From Stramonita haemastoma (Eukaryota; Mollusca; Gastropoda; Neogastropoda; Muricidae), in the NCBI GenBank assembly GCA_030674155.1, contig CM060320.1, positions 11,472,783 through 11,536,782 of the forward strand: DNA of 64,000 nucleotides, written 5' to 3'. Below, in pieces: positions 1-11,351 of the stretch; the stretch's first letter is position 1; every line of letters begins with the position of its first letter. The position numbers and the translations under genes are program-made. The notes under the pieces were generated by a model that saw only the letters and a list, made by a program, of their open reading frames with translations, had not been told where the DNA came from and did not search any database.

Positions 1-99
1 TCCTGTCCCCGATTAGTCATTTTGTAACGCCCTCCCCACCTCTCTTCCAACCAACTGTCAGTTCACACCCAACCAATTCAACAAAAACAGAAGATCACA

Positions 100-420
100 G
101 AGAGAGAAATTAAAAGAAAAGTGGATGAAAGAAAGAAATAAAGAAAGAAAAGAAACGAAAAGAAAAAGAAAGAGAGAAAGACAGGTAAAAGGAAAAGAGA
201 AAGGTAGGAAGGGAGGAAGAGTGAAAAAAGGAGGGAAGAAAGGGAGGAAGAAACATATAAAGGTAAAGAAAAAAAAAAGATGAGTGGAAGAAAGAAAGAC
301 AAAAACACAATGGAAAAAAGAAAGGGAGGAGGAAGAAAAAACGGAAGGAAAGAGAAAAAAAAGACGCAGACGGACAGAGACAGAGATGTACTGGGGAAAA
401 ATGGGGGGGGGGGGGGGGAG
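100..420. repeat. GA-rich low-complexity tract with terminal G run
   Basis: Purine-rich AAAG/GGAA/GAGA sequence ending in a G run near 402-418. The frames crossing it on both strands translate only to F/S/L-rich or K/E/R-rich low-complexity peptides, so I call no gene. Confidence 0.85.
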
Positions 421-469
421 AAACAAACTATACAGTTACTGCTATCCTGAACACACTCATGTCTCATCA

Positions 470-1024
470 TAAACACACATAGAAAGTAAAGCAGCACAGA
501 CCGATATAGAATAGAGTTTTACCTATACCGCTTGCCAACTACTATCCATTCTTCCTTCTCGATGTATAAGAGGGAAATAGATAGATATGGCAACGCCTGA
601 ACAAAAACATAGGCAGTTGACAATAGGTGCTTGCTCTTCCTTCCGGAATTCTTTCCTTCCTTCGACCTCCATCCCTTCCTTCCTGTAGCGTCATTAAAGT
701 TTTTGTCTGTGCACCATTGTGAAGGTGACTACTGTGACCAATCAAATGGCGGTTGAGAAACAGGTGCAGCTTCATTTCCTGGAGAACAGATTATACGTGA
801 GAGCTTAACCGAAGTACCCATCTACAAGCCTGTCACACCCTATTGTAAAAGCGACAAGCGGAACAGATAATATACCGATTGTTAAGAACTTTTCTTTCCC
901 ATAGAAAGGTCCCTCTATTATCTATGGGGAGGTATAAAACAGCCAAACAAACAAATCAAAACAAGGACAAGATATGATTCAAGAGCTGCACGATGATGAA
1001 GATTCTGATTATCATTACTATAAC

Positions 1025-1057
<33 letters not shown>

Positions 1058-1395
1058 CATTATTGTTATTCTCCTCCTCCTTCTTCTTCTAAAACATTCT
1101 TTCATTTCCTTTTCTCCATCTACCCTCTCTCCTCTTTGACCCCTTTTGTTTAGGTACTGCAGGAGGTGGATGTTGTGACAGAAAATAAACAAATGAGTAA
1201 TGGAAGAAAAGGAGACAGGGACAAAGACAGGTAGTTGGCCGAAAACTCTGGAATCACTCCATTGCCAAGCTGACGACACTGTGAAAACAGATCGCAGAAT
1301 GAGAATGATAATGATAAGGGGAAAGGGCGGGGGGCGGGGGGGAGGAGAAAGGAGATGTTCACTAAGAAGGTATAGGTAGGAATAGACTCAGTCGA
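470..1395. other. No recognised feature except a short ATT microsatellite
   Basis: AT-rich sequence without a credible gene. A (TAT)n tract lies at about 1018-1057, followed by CTC/TTC-rich sequence. Open frames here are short and lack recognisable domains. Confidence 0.6.
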
Positions 1396-1622
1396 TGTGG
1401 AAGGGAGTCAAGAGAGCCCGAGGCAGCACACCCGTCTAAAAAGCAAGAAGTCGCGGTCAATCCCCGTTTGAACATGAACCTCTCCCCCATCCACTAGAAC
1501 CCGAATGGTGGTTTGGCTGCTAGTCTTCAGGTAAGATAATGAATCAGGTGACACGTGTAACACCGACAGTGCATTTACCACAACACACGGCAGCAAAGGA
1601 GTTATCCCTCGCAATTTTTTTT
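1395..1622 (+). mobile_element. Decayed tRNA-headed SINE (family E)
   Basis: A degenerate B-box-like segment (ggtcaatcccc, about 1457-1467) is followed by a body with 'ggctgctagtctt', 'gataatgaa' and 'cggcagcaaaggagttatccctc'. The order and spacing parallel the minus-strand copy at 56514-56740. This arrangement resembles SINEs common in gastropods, but that recollection was not checked. The copy is strongly diverged and its edges are approximate. Confidence 0.5.
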
Positions 1623-2285
1623 AAAGCCTCTCATAGCAAAACAGGCTTATAGACAGGAAGTAAATGGTGGCGCTTCTCTTGCGGTGACGCGCTCTTCGAA
1701 TATTTCATGCAGAGAAATCTGCTGACTAAAAGTGATAAACAGTACAGTACAATGCAGACGCAAGACAATACGAAAGAATGCCTTGATGGTGGGAAAAGTG
1801 TGGCTTACTCAAAAACCTCACCATTGGTAAACCTTTGGCTTCTAGTCTGGGAACTGTCTCCCCTATCTTTCCTTTTGTGTGGTCCCCTTAATTGATGGGT
1901 AGGTTGTGTCTGGTCTTCTGTGCTTGTGACTGCAGAACTCTGCCCACTCGCCTCTGGCTCGACACATTCCGACAGCAGAGCGGCTCATTTCTTGTACAGA
2001 ATGCATGCAGGGTATGTTCATGTTATCACTATTCACCGGACGCTGGCTTGTAATACAGCATCTTTACCTTCCATTTTTGATCATCTGCATGTGAAAATAC
2101 AAGAAAAGATATGAGTCACTGGCAAGTCTGTACTATGAATTGACCTGGGAGATCGTAAAAATCCCCACTGTTAGTAAGTTCATCCGACCAGTTGCTGATA
2201 TTCGAACCCAAGACTTCATGCTGCCACGGAATTGAAGTCAGACGGTCTTAACCAGTCGACTTTTGCGTCTGTCAAGTATAGGAAC
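1622..2285. other. No recognised feature
   Basis: Mixed-composition sequence with only short open frames and no recognisable domain, RNA or repeat. Confidence 0.5.
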
Positions 2286-2366
2286 AAAGAAGAAGGAGGA
2301 GAAGAAGGAGGAGGAGAAGAAGAAGGAGGAGAAGAAGGAGGAGGAGAAGAAGAAGGAGGAGAAGAG
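2286..2366 (+). repeat. GGAGAA-type minisatellite
   Basis: Tandem GAAGGAGGA/GAAGAAGGA units. The translated frame is only E/G repeats. Confidence 0.9.
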
Positions 2367-3235
2367 ATGCATACTTATGCTCCCAGAGTGACGAGTGCGC
2401 TGTCGTTAAATGGTTTTCCTGCCACTAACTGGATTAAGGCGTTCAACGGCATGAACCAAGTCCAAACGTGACTAAAATGGACTTTTGATTTGCTCAGCTC
2501 AATAGTTTTATATCAGCACATATGAAAAAACGACCCACAATAATGGCAATAAAAAGGTATTGCTTAAATCAAACCTCAGTCGAGACTGCGAACGTAAAAA
2601 CGAGTACTTAACTTTCCCAAAGAAAATGTTTTAATTTACCACTTCACACGCTCACAGAGACAAAAGGAATTGTCAGATTTGGAACTATTTGCCTTGCGAT
2701 TTGCAGTCTGTGCACCGGCAGCCCACCTGGTGAAGGAAAGGAGAAGTGAAAGTTTCCACAGGAAGTTTCCAGACCCGGGGAAAGTTTCTATCTCCGTTGA
2801 GGCTGTCCACTTTAGGACAACCACCACTTAACGACACAACAGACCGAGTAAAATCCCCGCACACTTGCAGCATCTCAATCACAGTTCGCTGTCTACCAAT
2901 CGGCAGATTTACCTTGGCACGCGGACAAAGAAAAAGGCAAGTAAGAAAGAGTGAGGTAGGAAAGCCTAGTGCCCAGGACAGGTTACCTGGCTGTCTGTCT
3001 GTCTGGCTGTCTGGCTTTCTGTACAGTTTCTTCTTGAAATGTGGGTGGTACTGTCGAGAAGGAAAAAAAAGGAAGGAGGAAACAAGCAACAAAGAAGAGG
3101 CATACAGACAGACAGAGAGAAGGAGGAGGAAACCGACAGCACCTATGTAAAGTGTTTTTCAATTACTGCCACTACCGCTGTAAAGACTCCCTCCCTATCA
3201 GTGCTGCTGCTGAAGACGAGAATTACTACCGCTGC
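2367..3235. other. Unassigned sequence
   Basis: Open frames of 130-135 codons on both strands (2685-3092 minus and 2746-3150 plus) overlap each other and show no domain. Neither is supported as a gene. A CTGT/GGCT-rich stretch lies near 2990-3020. Confidence 0.5.
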
Positions 3236-3346
3236 TCCTTCTACTACCACTGCTATTCTTCTACTACTACTACTACTATACTACTACTACTACTACTACT
3301 AACTACTACTACTACTATACTACTACTACTTCTACTATAATGATAT

Positions 3347-3406
<60 letters not shown>

Positions 3407-3495
3407 ATACTAGTACTTCTTCTTCTTCTTCTACTGGTTTTACTTTTACTAGATTTACTGCTACTACTTTTACTGCTACTGCTGTACTGCTGCTG

Positions 3496-3526
<31 letters not shown>

Positions 3527-3595
3527 ACGACGACGACGACGACGACGACGACTGCTGCTGCTGCTACTGCTCCTGCTGCTGCTACTGCTACTACA
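3236..3595 (+). repeat. Long compound ACT/ACG/GCT trinucleotide array
   Basis: More than 350 bp of (ACT)n interrupted by TTC, ACG and GCT blocks. It is open in several frames and gives homopolymeric L, T, Y, D, C or V peptides. The ACT motif matches the tail sequence of SINE family C (see 60118-60691). Confidence 0.95.
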
Positions 3596-4149
3596 ACACC
3601 AAGAGGAGAGAGCTATTATCAGAGGGCAACGACAATTATTGTTGTCTGCCATGAGCGAAAATGCGTTGCGCCGTCGCTGAGCACCTGACAAGTCAGGCCC
3701 AGTACATCTGATTTCGGCGTGGGAGAGAATTGATATCTTTTAAGTCTTAGAGGAAAAAAGGCAAGAGAATGGACCATAGAGGCGGAAATTAGACAAGAAG
3801 AAGATGACAGGAAGAAAAGAAACAAGGCACAAACAAAGCGAGGGACAGAAAAGAGGGAAATCCTAGCACAGAATTTTCGGAATGTGGGGATGCTATTTAT
3901 ACTGACAGACCCTAGGCATCCCACGGGTAGAAACCACTGGAATTAACTACATTGCAAACTTTTGCAGGAAAAAAAGAAAAGACAGCGGTAAGACTACTCC
4001 CACTGAGACCCCCAGGGTGGAACAGGACTCAGGTACTACTGGGGAGGGAGGATCCGTGACTGGAGAAGACCGCTGTGGTGACAGGTGACTACTACTACAA
4101 CCTCCATAATTTATCACTTCTGCTACCGATACTTCATCAATACTGCCCT

Positions 4150-4193
4150 TGCCGCTGCTGCTGCTGCTGCAGCTGCTGCTGCTGCTGCTACTA

Positions 4194-4262
<69 letters not shown>

Positions 4263-4266
4263 TTGC
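4150..4266 (+). repeat. GCT then ACT trinucleotide microsatellite
   Basis: (GCT)n at about 4153-4190 passes into (ACT)n up to about 4263. Confidence 0.95.
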
Positions 4267-5035
4267 ACCGCCGCTACTTGCTGACAGCCGACTACTGTTG
4301 GTCTTTTGCTGATGGTGATGCTAATGATCTGCTGCTGCACTTTTTTGTTGCTGCCTACTTCCCTGATTACTAGTTTACCAGTGTCATAAAACAATAATTT
4401 ACGTGTTAGAACTTTTGTTTTACTGGGGGGGGGGGGGGGCTTTTTTTTTTTTTTTTACTTTTAAAACTTCTTACGGGAAAAAATGGGCATAGGAATGCGA
4501 AGTACTTCTTCAGAACAGGACTTTGGAACTTTTAAAGAAATGCTCCTGGTAAATTCTTTTTTGTTTGTTTGTTGATTTTTCCCCCCGATACGTTTTTTCT
4601 GAAGAATTACATTTTCAAGACTCCCCCTCCCACTAAAAAAGAAACAAAACCAAAATAAGATAAACTTATCGAGTTGCCCACACACCCTTGCCATTCTACA
4701 CACAGTGACTTAACTAACTGGTCTGTCTGGAAACAGTAAGTACTGACGTTATCATTCCCTTTAGCGTCTTTGTCACTTGCTGCCATGCAAACGTGTTGAC
4801 TCTATCAACAAGCAAAGCACTGCTGATAAGACTAGCGAGGTGAGGTGCCTTCATTTTCTTTTCCTGATCTCACAGAGTGAGCCTGTCACAGACTGGAACA
4901 TTGCCAAGTTAGCCTGATTAACTGAAGGGACTCAAAATCTTGGACACTGATGAATACCAATAGTATCATTAACGCGAGTATGAGGATAAAAATCACGCTC
5001 AATTTTGAGGCTGGACTCGCACGCAAACACTCATG
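4267..5035. other. No recognised feature
   Basis: A G run followed by a T run at 4426-4456, otherwise unremarkable sequence. No gene supported. Confidence 0.5.
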
Positions 5036-5036
5036 A

Positions 5037-5087
<51 letters not shown>

Positions 5088-5187
5088 CGCACACACGCAC
5101 ATACACAATATACACGCACAAGGATATACACACAAGCGCGCACATACACACGCACGCCAGAGTGCGTGCACACAGACACACGCACAT

Positions 5188-5226
<39 letters not shown>
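5036..5226. repeat. Compound GT / AC / CT microsatellite
   Basis: (GT)n at 5038-5084, degenerate AC-rich sequence to about 5188, then (CT)n at about 5191-5225. All frames crossing it are C/V, H/T or S/L repeats. Confidence 0.95.
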
Positions 5227-5227
<1 letters not shown>

Positions 5228-5299
5228 GTGTGTTTTTCAGTGTAGGATGGGAGGGGAGGGGGGGGGGAGCGAGTACAGAACCCTTCACCACTCCCCGGT

Positions 5300-5740
5300 T
5301 GTGCATTCCTGTCATCTGACATTTTCAGCCAATCACCAAACAGTAGACGATGTGAAAGGTCGTAGGTCAGAAACATAGCAAAAGAGGTCAGTATAGGTCA
5401 TGGCCACTCGACAAAAAGTCACAGACGAAGTACCAACTGCAAACATTTATCGGCAATTTGCAATGTTCCCATCTACTTGAACACAAAGCGAACGTTCTGC
5501 AATGATACCAGATGTAAATACGCTGGACCTGTGAGTGGTATTTATGACAGTGTAACCATCTGTGGGAATGAAAGACAGAGATATCCACAGATAATGTGGG
5601 TACAATAATGTGATCTGCATGTTTCAGACGGAATTCCCAGTCCTAGCCTATAATTATTCCAATTATACGTGAGAGTTATAACGATCAGCTTTGTCATTTT
5701 GTCCAATCTCTGCTTCAAACTGTCAGTCTGACTCTCTCTG
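5300..5740. other. Unassigned sequence
   Basis: Balanced composition without a recognisable repeat. The 66-codon minus frame at 5388-5588 shows no domain or splice context, so it is not called. Confidence 0.45.
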
Positions 5741-5865
5741 ATCTTGTGTGTCAGGGTTTTTCTGTTGTTGTTGGGTGTTTTTTTTCTGGTTGTTAGGTTT
5801 GTTTCTTTTTTTTTTAAAGGGACAGAGGTGGGGGAGCAGGTGGTTCCTTGCTTGTCTCTTTCTTT

Positions 5866-5945
5866 CTCTCCCCCCCCCCCTCCCCCACCCCCCCCCCCCC
5901 CCCCCCCCTCCCCCCCCCCCCCCCCCCCCTCTCTCTCTCTCTCTT
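5866..5945 (+). repeat. Poly-C / CT tract
   Basis: Runs of C broken by single T and A residues, ending in (CT)n. Homopolymer length here is likely unreliable in the assembly. Confidence 0.9.
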
Positions 5946-6047
5946 AAGTTGTTTTCAAATTATCACTGACCATTAAAAACTATAATTCCTATTAGGCAAG
6001 GGTTGGATGGATGGAATATTGATACATATCTGTTCCCTTGAAAATAA

Positions 6048-6085
6048 AGATCATCATCATCACCATCATCATCGTCGTCGTCGAT
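6048..6085 (+). repeat. ATC/GTC trinucleotide microsatellite
   Basis: (ATC)n passing into (GTC)n, followed by a short AT-rich stretch up to the gap. Confidence 0.85.
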
Positions 6086-6223
6086 GTCCCATTTTTTTGT
6101 CGGCTACCTTTGAAAATAAAAAAAAAATATCGTCATCATTTCATCCTGTTCTCTTTCAACACTAGACCATCATCATTTTCTTTTCCTTCTTTGATTGCTG
6201 CTGTTCCTCTTCCTCCTTCTTCC

Positions 6224-6323
6224 NNNNNNNNNNNNNNNNNNNNNNNNNNNNNNNNNNNNNNNNNNNNNNNNNNNNNNNNNNNNNNNNNNNNNNNNNNNNN
6301 NNNNNNNNNNNNNNNNNNNNNNN
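6224..6323. other. Assembly gap (100 N)
   Basis: Exactly 100 N bases, the usual placeholder for a gap of unknown length. Frames spanning it are meaningless. Confidence 1.
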
Positions 6324-6359
6324 TTTTGATCATTGGAAGAGCAATCTGCATGTAATACA

Positions 6360-7260
6360 AAGAGTACAGAGAAAAGGGTGGCTTATATTTTTCTGATATT
6401 TTTATTAAGTCTTGAATGGATTTTCAGCATGCGTGACACCAGTCACTGAAATGTGGACTTTTTTTTTTTAGGGGAATTTTTGATGTGGCTGTTATGATTG
6501 AAAACTGCATGAAGATCTAAACAGAATGACATTGTTTATCTTTGATTCTTATTATTATCATCATTGTTTTTTTTTTTTTTATTTTTTACTAACGGGTTTT
6601 TTTCATTCATAATGTTATTGCATAGTCTTTGCTGATAATGAAATGACTTGGGTTGTTTTTTTATTCACAGTGTTATTAATTTTTACCAAAAACTTTCTGA
6701 TGAAAAAATTAAACTTTGAAGTTGGGTTTTTTGGGGGGTTTTTTTTTTCATTCATAATTTTTTTGATTTTTGTACAAGTTCTTTGCGATGACAGAAATAA
6801 ACTGTTTGTTTCATCAATATCTTGTGTGGATTTAACTTTGCGCTTTTTCTGTCAGACTGTTTATGATCTCTTTCGCTTCCTGCTCCCTCCTTTCCCTTCT
6901 GTCTCTCTCTTTCTCCTGTCTGTCCCTCTCTTTTCCTGCCCTGTCTCTCTCTTTCTTCCCTTTGTCTGTCCCTCCCTTTCTCCTGTCTGTCCCTCTCTTT
7001 CTCCTTGTGTCCCTCCCCTTTCATCCCTTTCTCTCTGGTTTCTGTCTTTCTCCTGTCTGTCTCCCCCTTTCTTTTTCTCTCTCTCGGGTTTTGTTTCCCT
7101 CGTCTTTTCTCCTGTCTTCCCTTCCTTCCATTTTACTGCCCCTCTTTTTGTTCTTGCCCCCCCCCCCCTCCCCCTTCTTTTTCCTTTGATGGCTCTAACT
7201 TGGTTTTTAAAGTGTGTGTTTTCAAGTTGGCTTCTAGTCTGAGATGAATCCAAAATCTAA
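6360..7260. other. T-rich region then CT/CCT-rich low complexity
   Basis: Poly-T-rich sequence to about 6860, then a TCTGTCCCTC-type pyrimidine-rich stretch at 6880-7170 that opens long but compositionally trivial frames on both strands. No gene supported. Confidence 0.6.
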
Positions 7261-7276
7261 AGTCATAAAGGTAGCT

Positions 7277-7277
<1 letters not shown>

Positions 7278-7316
<39 letters not shown>

Positions 7317-7327
7317 ACACACACACG
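7278..7327 (+). repeat. AC dinucleotide microsatellite
   Basis: (CA)n, one interruption. Confidence 0.95.
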
Positions 7328-7355
7328 CACCACCCCCACGCATGCATGCATGCAC

Positions 7356-7565
7356 AAACTTCAGATAGACAATAAACCGAGGTCCTGTGCCCAAATGATG
7401 CAAAAACATCTTGCGCAAAACGTTAATACCTGTTCCACTTTTTCGGAAGAGTTGGCCTTTGTGTGCGGGAAAATATGACAAAAACTGCATACACCTGGGA
7501 ATTAAAAAAAAAGCACAAAGGCTTATTCCATTACCTCAAATAAAACAATAAATAAAGAAATAAAT
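7356..7565 (+). mobile_element. SINE family A, body only, decayed
   Basis: It begins inside the central block ('gacaataaaccgaggtcc') and continues through 'catcttgcgcaaaacgtta', 'gttccactttttcggaagag' and the tail segment ending 'gcttattccattacctc' plus AATA-rich sequence. The tRNA-like head is absent and an AC microsatellite stands in its place. Confidence 0.8.
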
Positions 7566-7640
7566 ACAAAAGGAAAAACCTGGTAGCATTTTTTACCACA
7601 CACAAAACTGCATGTAGAGAACAGGGTGCACTTTCCCCCT

Positions 7641-7835
7641 TACACACACTCTTGCATGCATCTTGCGCACGTGTTAAAATCGTTCCGCTTTTCAGAAAAG
7701 GAGGCCATTGTGTGCCCGTGGGAATGGATGCAAAATTGATAAAAACTGCATGTACACAAAGGGGACTTGATGTAAAAAACAACAAAAAAAAAAGCCCATG
7801 CAGAACGCTTATACCATTATCGTTGAAACTAGAGA
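7641..7835 (+). mobile_element. SINE family A, body only, decayed
   Basis: It contains the family A markers 'catcttgcgcacgtgttaaaa', 'gttccgcttttc', 'ggccattgtgtgcc' and the 'ggggacttgatgtaaaaaa' tail segment. Head missing. Further weak matches continue to about 7915. Confidence 0.75.
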
Positions 7836-7919
7836 TGAACTATAAACTGAGAACACATCGTGCACATGCTGAAGCCTATGTGTGCCGATGGGTACATGAC
7901 AAAAATCAGATTAAAACAC

Positions 7920-8755
7920 AATAATACTTTTTCAACCCTAAAAGTTGTACTCTAACAAATTCAAATAAACTTGCCACTTCTCCAAATTTTGCTGCAACCA
8001 CATTTCAAGAGAGCTCAAAATGTTCCAAAGTTAAACAAACTGCAAAACGAAGGTACAATCGCAAGAAAACTAAACCTTTCAAAAAAAAAAGAATTCACAA
8101 CACCCAATTGTTTGAATCAGACACCCGGTAAGATTCTTTCCCATTTATCAACTGTTTCTGTGCTGGAAAAAAATTGATGCGAACAAATTTCACATTGGAC
8201 ATCAACAATGTGTGGAGTGGACACCAACCAGCAAAACCAAAAAAAACTTGTGTTCAATTGCATTTGAAAATGAAAGTTTATTTTTTGATTGAACATCTAA
8301 TCTATATTTCAAATTTTATACGAGTTATTTTTCACAGTGGAGAAAGCATCATTTTATGCTATATACAAAATTTCAAAGGTTAAGATAATGTATAAAAAAT
8401 TTTCTGATATTGAAAAAAAAAAGGTGTTTTTTCAAAACACCCCCCCCCTACAGTTTGAAAAAACATGAACTTCTGAAGTCAAAATCAAAAAAGCAAAGGG
8501 CAGGAACTAAGGGTGTTTAAAAAACACATTCCTATACGTATAAATTTTACACATCGCTGGCGACAATGCCAGTCAAAATCTAGACAATTTAATCTTGCAT
8601 GAATCAAAGCCTTTTGTGCAAAGTTTCGTGGCAATTGCGGTATTTGCACCCCACCAGGACTAGGCCTAGCAAACACATAAAAAGACACAACAGTTTACTG
8701 GGTGTGTGTTCTCGGAAACACTGTGCCTCTGTTCCACCAGTGAGTGGAAAATATG
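7920..8755. other. Unassigned AT-rich sequence
   Basis: No recognised repeat, RNA or coding exon. Open frames of about 67-69 codons are at the length expected by chance. Confidence 0.5.
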
Positions 8756-8757
8756 TT

Positions 8758-8962
8758 ATTCTTCTTTTATATCGTGGGATAATGGAACAACCAGGGCTCT
8801 GTGTGTAAGCTGTTTTGTGAATTTTGTCATTTGTTTCCAATTGGCACACGAAGTCATAAAATCTTTCCAAAAAGGTGGAACACATTTTACATGTGGGTAA
8901 AATTTTTCTCATGTGTTTGCACATGGGACAAAACGGTTTAAAAAGTCTCATCGAAGGATTAG
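8758..8962 (-). mobile_element. SINE family A, old decayed copy
   Basis: Reading the plus strand, the reverse-oriented markers appear in order: 'ttcttttatatcgtgggataatgga', 'ttttgtcatttgtttcc', 'ggcacacga', 'aggtggaaca', 'gtttgcacatggga' and 'aaaagtctcatcgaagga'. Strong divergence suggests an old insertion. Confidence 0.65.
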
Positions 8963-9359
8963 TCTAATCATCACTTCTTCCCTGGTTTTTTTTTCTCTGT
9001 TTTTTTTTGGTTTTTTTTTTTTCTTTAAAAACCGAGTCAAATGCACTTTCTTTTTATATGTAAATAAACCCTTTTCTTCATCCCTGAGACAAATGAGGTT
9101 GATGTAGTTCAAGTTACTGATCAGGTCTTGGGTATTTTTTGATGCAAAGGAAAGTTGGAAAAAGAAATTTAAATTTGCCCCAAATGGTGGTTGCACTCCA
9201 CTGTAAGTAGCAGAAAAGGAAATTGAAATGAAATAGAAATTTGGGTAAAGTGTGGTTTTCCAAAATTCCCACTGTAGTAGCAGCAAAAAACGAATGTTAC
9301 AAAGGGGCCGGGAAAAAAAGCTACTTTTGTGAACCCAAAATTTCGATTTTTCTATGCTG

Positions 9360-9364
9360 CCTAC
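9360..9364. repeat. 5-bp target-site duplication, left
   Basis: CCTAC directly before the left LTR; the same five bases follow the right LTR at 14307-14311. Confidence 0.9.
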
Positions 9365-9562
9365 TGTAATGGCTTCTGGTTTGCACACAGACTCAATTCA
9401 TACAGCATTCAGATTCGAAACATATTAGACAAGACAGCGTGTTCGTTTGGGTGCCACGTATGTCAACAAAGTAACCTCCGAAGCCACCTGTTTATTAGTT
9501 TCGTACATGTATATAACCATGGTTTCGTACACAGGTGACCATAAGAGGTTGATACCGATACA
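9365..9562 (-). repeat. 3' LTR (left copy, 198 bp)
   Basis: On the plus strand it starts TGTAATGGC and ends CCGATACA. It matches 14106-14306 except for three 1-base indels, two of them in short T runs. Confidence 0.95.
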
Positions 9563-9578
9563 TCTCCCCCTTTTAAGT
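9563..9578 (-). promoter_or_regulatory. Polypurine tract
   Basis: On the minus strand the sequence AAAAGGGGGAGA lies immediately before the 3' LTR, where plus-strand DNA synthesis is primed in LTR elements. Confidence 0.85.
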
Positions 9579-10300
9579 TAGAATTTTCCATCAAAATTAG
9601 GGTTGTCCCTTTACACTGAATTAGCTCTTCAAACTTGATAAATGTTCTTACAATGTTAAATGCTTTTAAACCATATGTGAAAATAAACTTTCAAAACACT
9701 TGGTCAATGAGTCTTTCATATGATCACTTTTCTGAATTTTCATTCTTACATGCGAACTGTCAATGAATTCTTGGAAATATTGAACAGGTAAAAAAGATAC
9801 AAGGCTCTTGTTTCTGGACTCCTTGTGAACTTAACACAACCTATAATTGTAAACCAAGCTACACGTTTACTTAATATTCATCAAGTAAGATCAGCCTAGC
9901 TACACATGCTGCTTACTTGGAAAACAGGCCATGCACAATGATTACTACAGGACATCTGCTGTCCTCTACCAATGACTAGATATATATTCACACTCATGTG
10001 GACAAATGAATAGACTAACTAGGAAGGCAACCTAGCTACACTGTTGCCACCTAGTGACAGGCCATGGGTCTCTACGCGAATCACTCATCGCGGAATCTTG
10101 CAGGTACGACTATCTTCCTGCCACACCTGGTGTGTCTACCTGGTGAAGTAATTACAGGTGTCAGTGGTGTGACTGCTGGCACTGCTGGCTCGGACCTCTC
10201 AGGTGTTGGTAGATTCTGGTCGGTAGGTTGCCCTGGCTGGCGGATAGGTTGAGCAGGCGCTGCTGATTGCTGACGGGTTGGAATCAGCGGTGGATGGATC
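9579..10300 (-). other. Non-coding 3' region of the LTR element
   Basis: About 720 bp between the end of the integrase frame and the polypurine tract. I found no open frame with signal peptide or membrane segments, so there is no evidence for an env gene. Confidence 0.6.
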
Positions 10301-10303
10301 GAT

Positions 10304-11291
10304 TCAGCAAGGACGAAGATGTCTGCGGTTGCGCCTCAGCTCTCCAGAAGGGGTTTTGATGATGTAGCTTCTTGGAGCACATTCTTTCACAACTTCTCCT
10401 GGTTTTCTCCCACCTCTTCTCCCCCTGCAATTTGATGAGAACAGGGTCGCCAGGGTGAAGAAGAAGCAATGGCTGAGCACCATAGGGGTTTTGTCGAAGT
10501 TCCTCTTCTGGCGATCTTTGAAGACTTTGTCTCTCTGTTGGAGGATATCTCTGGGAACAATCTTGGGAGTATACTTCTGAGGATGAACTGGTAGTGTTGT
10601 CCTCAGTTTCCTTCCGAAAGCTAGCTCTTCCTGGGCTGGCTCCCAACTCTGGAATGGGTGTTGCGTTGTAAGCAAGAATGCCCTTGAAGACTTCCTTCTG
10701 ACGTAGGATGGTTCTTCGCAATCTGCACTGCCTTTCTCAGCTCCACCGTTGCCCTGCGGGTAATGCGGGCTTGATGTCTTGTGGTTGAAGTTCCACTCTT
10801 CCGCAAACTGTGCGAAGGCGTCGGACGAAAACTGGCCCCCATTGTCTGAGATGACTGTCATAGGGATCCATGACGAGCGAAGATGTTTTTTAGCTTGTTG
10901 ATGACTGTGGTAATGGTGAGCTGACGAAGGTATGCTATCTCTAAGTACCTAGAGTAGGCATCTGTGACAATGAGGTAGTGTTCATTGTTCAGTTCACAGA
11001 TGTCAGCACTGATTCTCTGGAATGGGTAGCTGGGAAGGACGGACGAAATGATGGCTCTTTCCTCTGTGATGGCTGCTTTTCAAGGCAATAATCTGCACCT
11101 GCTGATGTGGTCTTTGATATCCTGGCTAATGTGAGGCCACCACACCGTATCTGCAGCACGCTCACGGCATTATTTATGCCATGTGGCCCTCGTGAATCCT
11201 CTGAAGGATCTCCTTCCTCATCGAAGGTGGGATGAGAAGGCGGTCTCCCTTTCACTAGAATCCCCTCCCACACGCTCAGCTCTCCTCTCAC
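10304..11291 (-). pseudogene. pol: Integrase region of pol, frame-broken
   Basis: Integrase inserts the element cDNA into the host genome. The catalytic core is recognisable in pieces: an aspartate in a VTDAYSRYLE-like segment around 10940-10975, SDNGGQF near 10825-10850, and a Y-P-Q-G-N-G-G-A-E segment about 35 residues later, giving the D,D,E triad. The C-terminal part in the frame at 10304-10861 is basic. The N-terminal HHCC zinc-finger region (about 11000-11290) is out of frame with the core. At least two frame breaks separate the parts, so this copy as assembled cannot make integrase. Confidence 0.88.
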
Positions 11292-11351
11292 AGGGAAGAG
11301 GTGACGTGCCCCCAGCTTGACGTCTTCCTTGTACGTTGGCCAGCCATTTCT

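Noticed and set aside
2685..3150. Opposing frames of about 135 codons
   Set aside because: Both strands are open over the same stretch with no domain, codon bias or splice context to favour either.
5031..5378. Overlapping 94-125-codon frames on both strands
   Set aside because: They encode only H/T, V/C or R/E repeats from GT, AC and CT microsatellites. The same applies to frames at 30788-31242, 38058-38672, 42733-43175, 49068-49544, 52237-52616 and 56756-57128.
9579..10300. Envelope gene in the LTR element
   Set aside because: No frame longer than about 60 codons and no signal peptide or membrane segments between integrase and the polypurine tract.
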